Shown here piece after piece: positions 53,901-64,000 of a stretch of 64,000 bases of DNA. The position numbers and the translations under genes are program-made. Numbering within the stretch: position 1 is the stretch's first letter; the number at the start of each line of letters is the position of its first letter. This stretch comes from Sympetrum striolatum. Taxonomy: Eukaryota > Arthropoda > Insecta > Odonata > Libellulidae. Where the stretch lies: the NCBI GenBank assembly GCA_947579665.1, contig CANPUZ010000053.1:310001-374000 (forward strand), read 5' to 3'. The notes below the pieces were generated by a model. It was not told the origin of the DNA. It saw nothing but the letters and a program-made list of their open reading frames with translations, and ran no database searches.

Positions 53901-56900
53901 CGTTGCTTTTACGATCACATCTCCAGAAAATGACGAGATTTTTGGCAAAATAGAGCAGAAAAATTGAAATTTCACAAAAATTATCCGTTTTCGTTGCTTT
54001 TTTAGATCACATCTCCAGAAAATGACGAGATTTTTGGCAAAATAGAGCAGAAAAATTGAAATTTCACAAAAATTATCCGTTTTAGTTGCTTTTTTCGATC
54101 ATTTATCGCTAAAAGGAGACAAAATAAGGGCAAAATAGAGGAAAATTATTGAAATTCCGCTAAAATTATCCGTTTTCGTTGCTTTTTTCCATCATATATC
54201 TTTAAAATGACGCAAAATAGTAGAAAAATATTGAAATTTGACAGAAATTATCCGTTTTAGTTGCTCTATTCAATCACATCTCTAGAAAATGACGAGATTT
54301 TTGGCAAAATAGAGCAGAAAAATTGAAATTTCACAAAAATTATCCGTTTTAGTTGCTTTTTTCGATCATTTATCGCTAAAATGAGACAAAATAAGGACAA
54401 AATTGAGGAAAAATATTGAAATTTCACAAAAATTATCCGTTTTAGTTGCTTTTTTCGATCATTTATCGCTAAAAGGAGACAAAATAAGGACAAAATAGAG
54501 GAAAAATATTGAAATTCCGCTAAAATTATCCGTTTTCGTTGCTTTTTTCGATCACATCTCCAGAAAATGACGAGATTTTTGGCAAAATAGAGCAGAAAAA
54601 TTGAAATTTCACAAAAATTATCCGTTTTAGTTGCTTTTCTTGATCATTTATCGCTTAAATGAGACAAAATAAGGACAAAATAGAGGAAAAATATTGAAAT
54701 TTCGCTAAAATTATCCGTTTTCGTTATTTTTTCCATCATATATTTTTAAAATGACGCAAAATAGTAGAAAAATATTGAAATTTGACAGAAATTATCCGTT
54801 TTAGTTGCTTTATTCGATCACATCTGCAGAAAATGACGAGATTTTTGGCAAAATAAAGCAGAAAAATTGAAATTTCACAAAAATTATCCGTTTTAGTTGC
54901 TTTTTTCGATCATTTATCGCTAAAATGAGAAAAATAAGGACAAAATAGAGGAAAAATATTGAAATTTCGCTAAAATTATCCGTTTTCGTTGCTTTTTTCG
55001 ATCACATCTCCAGAAAATGACGAGATTTTTGGCAAAATAGAGCAGAAAAATTGAAATTTCACAAAAATTATCCGTTTTAGTTGCTTTTTTCGATCATTTA
55101 TCGCTAAAAGGAGACAAAATAAGGACAAAATAGAGGAAAAATATTGAAATTCCGCTAAAATTATCCGTTTTCGTTGCTTTTTTCGATCACATCTCCAGAA
55201 ACAGACGATATTTTTGGCAAAATAGAGCAGAAAAATTGAAATTTCACAAAAATTATCCGTTTTAGTTGCTTTTTTCGATCATTTATCGCTAAAATGAGAA
55301 AAATAAGGACAAAATAGAGGAAAAATATTGAAATTTCGCTAAAATTATCCGTTTTCGTTGCTTTTTTCGATCACATCTCCAGAAAATGACGAGATTTTTG
55401 GCAAAATAGAGCAGAAAAATTGAAATTTCACAAAAATTATCCGTTTTAGTTGCTTTTTTCGATCATTTATCGCTAAAAGGAGAAAAAATAAGGACAAAAT
55501 AGAGGAAAAATATTGAAATTCCGCTAAAATTATCCGTTTTCGTTGCTTTTTTCGATCACATCTCCAGAAACAGACGATATTTTTGGCAAAATAGAACAGA
55601 AAAATTGAAATTTCACAAAAATTATCCGTTTTAGTTGCTTTTTCGATCATTTATCGCTAAAAGGAGACAAAATAAGGACAAAATAGAGGAAAAATATTGA
55701 AATTCCGCTAAAATTATCCGTTTTCGTTGCTTTTTTCGATCACATCTCCAGAAAATGACGCAAAATAGTAGAAAAATATTGCAATTTGACAGAAATTATC
55801 CGTTTTAGTTGCTTTATTCGATCACATCTGCAGAAAATGACGAGATTTTTGGCAAAATAGAGCAGAAAAATTGAAATTTCACAAAAACTATCCGTTTTAG
55901 TTGCTTTTTTCGATCATTTATCGCTAAAAGGTGACAAAATAAGGACAAAATAGAGGAAAAATATTGATATTCCGCTAAAATTATCCGTTTTCGTTGCTTT
56001 TTTCGATCACATCTCCAGAAACAGACGAGATTTTTGGCAAAATAGAGCAGAAAAATTGAAATTTCACAAAAATTATCCGTTTTAGTTTCTTTTTTCAATC
56101 TTTTATCGCTAAAATGAGACAAAATAAGGACAAAATAGAGGAAAAATATTGAAATTTCGCTAAAATTATCCGTTTTCGTTGCTTTTTTCCATCATATATC
56201 CTTAAAATGACGAAAAATAGTAGAAAAATATTGCAATTTGGCAGAAATTATCCGTTTTAGTTGCTTTATTCGATCACATCTCCAGAAAATGACGAGATTT
56301 TTGGCAAAATAGAGCAGAAAAATTGAAATTTCACAAAAACTATCCGTTTTAGTTGCTTTTTTCGATCATTTATCGCTAAAAGGAGACAAAATAAGGACAA
56401 AATAGAGGAAAAATATTGATATTCCGCTAAAATTATCCGTTTTACTTGCTTTTTTCGATCATTTATCGCTAAAAGGAGACAAAATAAAGACAAAATAGAG
56501 GAAAAATATTGAAATTCCGCTAAAATTAACCGTTTTCGTTGCTTTTTTCGATCACATCTCCAGAAAATGACGAGATTTTTGGCAAAATAGAGCAGAAAAA
56601 TTGAACTTTCACAAAAATTATCCTTTTTAGTTGCTTTTTTCGATCATTTATCGCTAAAAGGAGACAAAATAAGGACAAAATAGAGGAAAAATATTGAAAT
56701 TCCGCTAAAATTATCCGTTTTCGTTGCTTTTTTCGATCACATCTCCAGAAAATGACGAGATTTTAGGCAAAATAGAGCAGAAAAATTGAAATTTCACAAA
56801 AATTATCTTTTTTAGTTGCTTTTTTTGATCATTTATCGCTAAAATGAGACAAAATAAGGACAAAATAGAGGAAAAATATTGAAATTTCGCTAAAATTATC

Positions 56901-59900
56901 CGTTTTCGTTGCTTTTTTCCATCATATATTTTTAAAATGACGCAAAATAGTAGAAAAATATTGCAATTTGACAGAAATTATCCGTTTTAGTTGCTTTATT
57001 CGATCACATCTGCAGAAAATGACGAGATTTTTGGCAAAATAGAGCAGAAAAATTGAAATTTCACAAAAATTATCATTTTAGTTGCTTTTTTGGATCATTT
57101 ATCGCTAAAAGGAGACAAAATAAGGACAAAATAGAGGAAAAATATTGAAATTCCGCTAAAATTAACCGTTTTCGTTGCTTTTTTCGATCACATCTCCAGA
57201 AAATGACGAGATTTTTGGCAAAATAGAGCAGAAAAATTGAACTTTCACAAAAATTATCCTTTTTAGTTGCTTTTTTCGATCATTTATCGCTAAAAGGAGA
57301 CAAAATAAGGACAAAATAGAGGAACAATATTGAAATTCCGCTAAAATTATCCGTTTTCGTTGCTTCTTTTGATCACATCTCCAGAAAATGACGAGATTTT
57401 AGGCAAAATAGAGCAGAAAAATTGAAATTTCACAAAAATTATCCGTTTTAGTTGCTTTTTTGATCATTTATCGCTAAAATGAGACAAAATAAGGACAAAA
57501 TAGAGGAAAAATATTGAAATTGCGCTAAAATTATCCGTTTTCGTTGCTTTTTTCCATCATATATTTTTAAAATGACGCAAAATAGTAGAAAAATATTGAA
57601 ATTTGACAGAAATTATCCGTTTTAGTTGCTTTATTCGATCACATCTGCAGAAAATGACGAGATTTTTGGAAAAATAGAGCAGAAAAATTGAAATTTCACA
57701 AAAATTATCCGTTTTAGTTGCTTTTTTCGATCATTTATCGCTAAAAGGAGACAAAATAAGGACAAAATAGAGGAAAAATATTGAAATTCCGCTAAAATTA
57801 TCCGTTTTCGTTGCTTTTTTCGATCAAATCTCCAGAAAATGACGAGATTTTTGGCAAAATAGAGCAGAAAAATTGAAATTTCACAAAAATTATCCGTTTT
57901 AGTTGCTTTTTTCGATCATTTATCGCTAAAAGGAGACAAAATAAGGACAAAATAGAGGAAAAATATTGAAATTCCGCTAAAATTATCCGTTTTCGTTGCT
58001 TTTTTCGATCACATCTCCAGAAAGCGACGAGATTTTAGGCAAAATAGAGCAGAAAAATTGAAATTTCACAAAAATTATCCGTTTTAGTTGCTTTTTTCGA
58101 TCATTTATCGCTAAAATGAGAAAAATAAGGACAAAATAGAGGAAAAATATTGAAATTTCGCTAAAATTATCCGTTTTCGTAAATTTTTTCGATCACATCT
58201 CCAGAAAATGACGAGATTTTAGGCAAAATAGAGCAGAAAAATTGACATTTCACAAAAATTATCCGATTTAGTTGCTTTTTTCGATCATTTATCGCTAAAA
58301 GGAGACAAAATAAGGACAAAATAGAGGAAAAATATTGAAATTCCGCTAAAATTATCCGTTTTCGTTTCTTTTTTCGATCACATCTCCAGAAAATGACGAG
58401 ATTTTTGGCAAAATAGAGCAGAAAAATTGAAATTTCACAAAAATTATCCGTATTAGTTGCTTTTTTCCTTCATTTATCGCTAAAAGGAGACAAAATAAGG
58501 ACAAAATAGAGGAAAAATATTGAAATTCCGCAAAAAATTATCCGTTTTCGTTGCTTTTTTCGATCACATCTCCAGAAAATGACAAGATTTTAGGCAAAAT
58601 AGAGCGGAAAAATTGAAATTTCACAAAAATTTTCCGTTTTAGTTGCTTTTTTCGATCATTTATCGCTAAAATGAGACAAAATTAGGACAAAATTGAGGAA
58701 AAATATTGAAATTTCGCTAAATTATCCGTTTTCGTTGCTTTTTTCGATCACATCTCCAGAAAATGACGAGATTTTTGGCAAAATAGAGCAGAAATATTGA
58801 ACTTTCACAAAAATTATCCTTTTTAGTTGCTTTTTTCGATCATTTATCGCTAAAAGGAGACAAAATAAAGACAAAATAGAGGAAACATATTGAAATTCCG
58901 CTAAAATTATCCGTTTTATTTGCTTTTTTCGATCATTTATCGCTTAAAGGAGACAAAATAAGGACAAAATAGAGGAAAAATATGGAAATTCCGCTAAAAT
59001 TATCCGTTTTAGTTGCTTTTTTCGATCATTTTTCGCTAAAAGGAGACAAAATAAAGACAAAATAGAGGAAAAATATTGAAATTCCGCTAAAATTATCCGT
59101 TTTCGTTGCTTTTTTCGATCACATCTCCAGAAAATGACGAGATTTTTGGCAAAATAGAGCAGAAAAATTGAAATTTCACAAAAATTATCCGTTTTAGTTG
59201 CTTTTTTCGATCATTTATCGCTAAAATGAGACAAAATAAGGACAAAATAGAGGAAAAATATTGAAATTTCGCTAAAATTATCCGTTTTCGTTGCTTTTTT
59301 CCATCATATATCTTTAAAATGACGCAAAATAGTAGAAAAATATTGAAATTTGACAGAAATTATCCGTTTTAGTTGCTTTATTCGATCACATCTCCAGAAA
59401 ATGACGAGATTTTTGGCAAAATTGAGCAGAAAAATTGAAATTTCACAAAAATTATCCGTTTTAGTTGCTTTTTTCGATCATTTATCGCTAAAAGGAGACA
59501 AAATAAGGACAAAATAGAGGAAAATTATTTAAATTCCGCTAAAATTATCCGTTTTCGTTGCTTTTTTCGATCACATCTCCTGAAAATGACGAGATTTTTG
59601 GCAAAATAGAGCAGAAAAATTGAAATTTCACAAAAATTATCCGTTTTAATTGCTTTTTTCGATCATTTATCGCTAAAAGGAGACAAAATAAGGACAAAAT
59701 AGTGGAAAAATATTGAAATTCCGCTAAAATTATCCGTTTTCGTTGCTTTTTTCGATCACATCTCCAGAAAATGACGAGATTTTTGGCAAAATAGAGCAGG
59801 AAAATTGAAATTTCACAAAAATTATCCGTTTTAGTTGCTTTTTTCGATCATTTATCGCTAAAAGGAGACAAAATAAGGACAAAATAGAGGAAAAATATTG

Positions 59901-62900
59901 AAATTCCGCTAAAATTATCCGTTTTCTTTGCTTTTTTCGATCACACCTCCAGAAAATGACGAGATTTTTGGCAAACAGAGCAGAAAAATTGAAATTTTAC
60001 AAAAATTATCCGTTTTAGTTGCTTTTTTCGATCATTTATCGCTAAAATAAGACAAAATAAGGACAAAATAGAGGAAAAATATTGAAATTTCGCTAAAATT
60101 ATCCGTTTTCGTTGCTTTTTTCGATCACATCTCCAGAAAATGACGAGATTTTTGGCAAAATAGAGCAGAAAAATTGAAATTTCACACAAATTATCCGTTT
60201 TAGTTGCTTTTTTCGATCATTTATCGCTAAAATGAGACAAAATAAGGACAAAATAGAGGAAAAATATTGAAATTTCATTAAAATTATCCGTTTTCGTTGC
60301 TTTTTTCCATCATATATCTCTAAAATGACGCAACATAGTAGAAAAATAAAGAAATTTGACAGAAATTATCCTTTTTCGTTGCTTTTTTCGATCATTTATC
60401 GCTAAAAGGAGACAAAATAAGGACAAAATAGAGGAAAAATATTGAAATTCCGCTAAAATTATCCGTTTTCGTTGCTTTTTTCGATCACATCTCCAGAAAA
60501 TGACGAGATTTTTGGCAAAATAGAGCAGAAAAATTGAAATTTCACATAAATTATCCGTTTTAGTTGCTGTTTTCGATCATTTATCGCTAAAATGAGACAA
60601 AGTAAGAACAAAATAGAGGAAAAATATTGAAATTTCGCTAAAATTATCCGTTTTCGTTGCTTTTTTCGATCACATCTCCAGAAAATGACGAGATTTTTGG
60701 CAAAAAAGAGCAGAAAAATTGAAATTTCACAAAAATTATCCCTTTTAGTTGCTTTTTTTGATCATTTATCGCTAAAATGAGACAAAATAAGGACAAAATA
60801 GAGGAAAATTATTGAAATTCCGCTAAAATTATCCGTTTTCGTTGCTTTTTTCGATCATATCTCCAGAAAATGACAAGATTTTTGGCAAAATAGAGCAGAA
60901 AAATTGAAATTTCACAAAAATTATCCGTTTCAGTTGCTTTTTTCGATCATTTATCGCTAAAAGGAGACAAAATAAGGACAAAATAGAGGAAAAATATTGA
61001 AATTCCGCTAAAATTATCCGTTTTTGTTGCTTTTTTCGATCACATCTCCAGAAAATGACAAGATTTTTGGCAAAATAGAGCAGAAAAATTGAAATTTCAC
61101 AAAAATTATCCATTTTAGTTGCTTTTTCCGATCATTTATCGCTAAAATGAGACAAAATAAGGACAAAATAGAGGAAAAATATTGAAATTTCGCTAAAATT
61201 ATTCGTTTTCGTTGCTTTTTTCCATCATATATCTTTAAAATGACGCAAAATAGTAGAAAAATATTGAAATTTGATAGAAATTATCCGTTTTCGTTGCTTT
61301 TTTCGATCACATCTCCAAAAAATGACGAGATTTTAGGCAAAATAGAGCAAAAAAATTGAAATTTCACAAAAATTATCCGTTTTAATTGCTTTTTTCGATC
61401 ATTTATCGCTAAAATGAGACAAAATAAGGACAAAATAGAGGAAAAATATTGAAATTTCGCTAAAATTATCCGTTTTCGTTCCTTTTTTCGATCACATCTC
61501 CAGAAAATGCCGAGATTTTTGACAAAATAGAGCAGAAAAATTAAAATTTCACAAAAATTATCAGTTTAAGATGCTTTTATCGATCATTTATCGCTAAAAT
61601 GAGCCAAAATAAGGACAAAATAGAGAAAAAATATTGAAATTTCGCTTAAATTATCCGTTTTCGCTGCTTTTTTCGATCACATCTCCAGAAAATGACGAGA
61701 TTTTTGGCAAAATAGAGCAGAAAAATTGAAATTTCACAAAAATTATCCAATTTAGTTACTTTTTTCGATCATTTATCGCTAAAAGGAGACAAGATATGGA
61801 CAAAATAGAGGAAAATTATTGAAATTCCGCTAAAATTATCCGTTTTCGTTGCTTTTACGATCACATCTCCAGAAAATGACGAGATTTTTGGCAAAATAGA
61901 GCAGAAAAATTGAAATTTCACAAAAATTATCCGTTTTCGTTGCTTTTTTAGATCACATCTCCAGAAAATGACGAGATTTTTGGCAAAATAGAGCAGAAAA
62001 ATTGAAATTTCACAAAAATTATCCGTTTTAGTTGCTTTTTTCGATCATTTATCGCTAAAAGGAGACAAAATAAGGGCAAAATAGAGGAAAATTATTGAAA
62101 TTCCGCTAAAATTATCCGTTTTCGTTGCTTTTTTCCATCATATATCTTTAAAATGACGCAAAATAGTAGAAAAATATTGAAATTTGACAGAAATTATCCG
62201 TTTTAGTTGCTCTATTCAATCACATCTCTAGAAAATGACGAGATTTTTGGCAAAATAGAGCAGAAAAATTGAAATTTCACAAAAATTATCCGTTTTAGTT
62301 GCTTTTTTCGATCATTTATCGCTAAAATGAGACAAAATAAGGACAAAATTGAGGAAAAATATTGAAATTTCACAAAAATTATCCGTTTTAGTTGCTTTTT
62401 TCGATCATTTATCGCTAAAAGGAGACAAAATAAGGACAAAATAGAGGAAAAATATTGAAATTCCGCTAAAATTATCCGTTTTCGTTGCTTTTTTCGATCA
62501 CATCTCCAGAAAATGACGAGATTTTTGGCAAAATAGAGCAGAAAAATTGAAATTTCACAAAAATTATCCGTTTTAGTTGCTTTTCTTGATCATTTATCGC
62601 TTAAATGAGACAAAATAAGGACAAAATAGAGGAAAAATATTGAAATTTCGCTAAAATTATCCGTTTTCGTTATTTTTTCCATCATATATTTTTAAAATGA
62701 CGCAAAATAGTAGAAAAATATTGAAATTTGACAGAAATTATCCGTTTTAGTTGCTTTATTCGATCACATCTGCAGAAAATGACGAGATTTTTGGCAAAAT
62801 AAAGCAGAAAAATTGAAATTTCACAAAAATTATCCGTTTTAGTTGCTTTTTTCGATCATTTATCGCTAAAATGAGAAAAATAAGGACAAAATAGAGGAAA

Positions 62901-64000
62901 AATATTGAAATTTCGCTAAAATTATCCGTTTTCGTTGCTTTTTTCGATCACATCTCCAGAAAATGACGAGATTTTTGGCAAAATAGAGCAGAAAAATTGA
63001 AATTTCACAAAAATTATCCGTTTTAGTTGCTTTTTTCGATCATTTATCGCTAAAAGGAGACAAAATAAGGACAAAATAGAGGAAAAATATTGAAATTCCG
63101 CTAAAATTATCCGTTTTCGTTGCTTTTTTCGATCACATCTCCAGAAACAGACGATATTTTTGGCAAAATAGAGCAGAAAAATTGAAATTTCACAAAAATT
63201 ATCCGTTTTAGTTGCTTTTTTCGATCATTTATCGCTAAAATGAGAAAAATAAGGACAAAATAGAGGAAAAATATTGAAATTTCGCTAAAATTATCCGTTT
63301 TCGTTGCTTTTTTCGATCACATCTCCAGAAAATGACGAGATTTTTGGCAAAATAGAGCAGAAAAATTGAAATTTCACAAAAATTATCCGTTTTAGTTGCT
63401 TTTTTCGATCATTTATCGCTAAAAGGAGAAAAAATAAGGACAAAATAGAGGAAAAATATTGAAATTCCGCTAAAATTATCCGTTTTCGTTGCTTTTTTCG
63501 ATCACATCTCCAGAAACAGACGATATTTTTGGCAAAATAGAACAGAAAAATTGAAATTTCACAAAAATTATCCGTTTTAGTTGCTTTTTCGATCATTTAT
63601 CGCTAAAAGGAGACAAAATAAGGACAAAATAGAGGAAAAATATTGAAATTCCGCTAAAATTATCCGTTTTCGTTGCTTTTTTCGATCACATCTCCAGAAA
63701 ATGACGCAAAATAGTAGAAAAATATTGCAATTTGACAGAAATTATCCGTTTTAGTTGCTTTATTCGATCACATCTGCAGAAAATGACGAGATTTTTGGCA
63801 AAATAGAGCAGAAAAATTGAAATTTCACAAAAACTATCCGTTTTAGTTGCTTTTTTCGATCATTTATCGCTAAAAGGTGACAAAATAAGGACAAAATAGA
63901 GGAAAAATATTGATATTCCGCTAAAATTATCCGTTTTCGTTGCTTTTTTCGATCACATCTCCAGAAACAGACGAGATTTTTGGCAAAATAGAGCAGAAAA
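50911..64000. repeat. Satellite array of 92-93-bp monomers organised in 185-bp dimers and larger units
   Basis: Monomer A (GGAGACAAAATAAGGACAAA ... TTTTCGTTGCTTTTTTCGAT then CACATCTCC) alternates with B (AAAATGACGAG ... GGCAAAATAGAGCAGAAAAA ... TTTTAGTTGCTTTTTTCGAT then CATTTATCGC). A units start at 50911, 51096 and 51281, giving a 185-bp period. A third type C (CCATCATATATCTTTAAAAT ... GACGCAAAATAGTAG) is inserted irregularly, for example near 51356, 52361, 53277, 54190, 56189 and 59303. 51202-56054 and 59148-64000 are nearly identical at an offset of 7,946 bp. The array reaches the window end. Open frames on the minus strand are satellite by-products. Confidence 0.95.

Noticed and set aside
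51995..63596. Recurring minus-strand frames in the satellite (for example those with FCEISIFLLYFAKNLV)
   Set aside because: They are translations of AT-rich satellite monomers. They repeat because the DNA repeats, and the 185-bp period is not a multiple of three, so no long frame is maintained.
50911..64000. CENP-B box in the satellite
   Set aside because: The monomer has TTTTCGTTGCTTTTTTCGAT, which shares only the first part (TTCGTTG) with the CENP-B box. The essential later A and CGGG are missing, so centromere function cannot be inferred from it.

Overview
This window is animal nuclear DNA, most likely from an arthropod. It is AT-rich and intron-like. It carries a TA-flanked mariner transposon, APE-type non-LTR retrotransposons (LINEs), a Ty3/gypsy remnant, many tRNA-derived (A-box/B-box) repeat fragments and a long simple satellite array. 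There are no operons, prokaryotic signals, CRISPR arrays or rRNA genes, and no complete, confidently identified host gene. The species cannot be fixed from the sequence alone. Coordinates of repeat families were aligned by eye and their edges are approximate.

Layout. 1-2.9 kb: AT-rich DNA with a head-to-head pair of tRNA-like SINE fragments and a copy of a dispersed repeat, called R1 here. 2.9-5.95 kb: a strongly strand-asymmetric 27-bp minisatellite (about 100 units, C/T-rich on +, G-run-rich on -). 6.0-6.75 kb: a 270-bp tandem duplication next to a degenerate C-terminal coding remnant. 8.4-25 kb: a region built from diverged copies of a module, called R2, in both orientations. It holds exon-like pieces with good splice signals, two related CCAAT-containing promoter-like blocks facing apart at 17.6 and 21.6 kb, tRNA-like inverted pairs and a 20-bp GATA-like tandem repeat. 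26-31 kb: a tandem array with internal hairpins, then exon-like pieces resembling a THAP zinc finger, with one 240-bp exon-like block duplicated at 27.4 and 30.3 kb.

31-47 kb is a repeat graveyard. It holds several copies of a family called R3 (ends ACTTTCTCC / GGAGAAAGT), one of them interrupted by a LINE 3' end; the 3' end of an RTE-like LINE; a roughly 160-bp tandem repeat split by a mariner element (43847-45180) whose transposase frame has a single nonsense codon; and a Ty3/gypsy RNase H remnant. 47.3-64 kb: a satellite of 92-93-bp monomers (185-bp dimers). A nearly intact LINE (47490-50910) sits inside it. Its reading frame starts inside a YY1-like motif, carries a 2A-type sequence before the endonuclease, and is broken only by one TAA. 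The array runs to the window end and contains a near-identical 4.85-kb segment repeated at an offset of 7,946 bp.

The sequences mostly record nested mobile-element insertion and tandem amplification. The most interesting items are the 2A-bearing LINE, the satellite superperiod, the G-run minisatellite, the R2/CCAAT paralogous exon system and the THAP-like duplicated exons.
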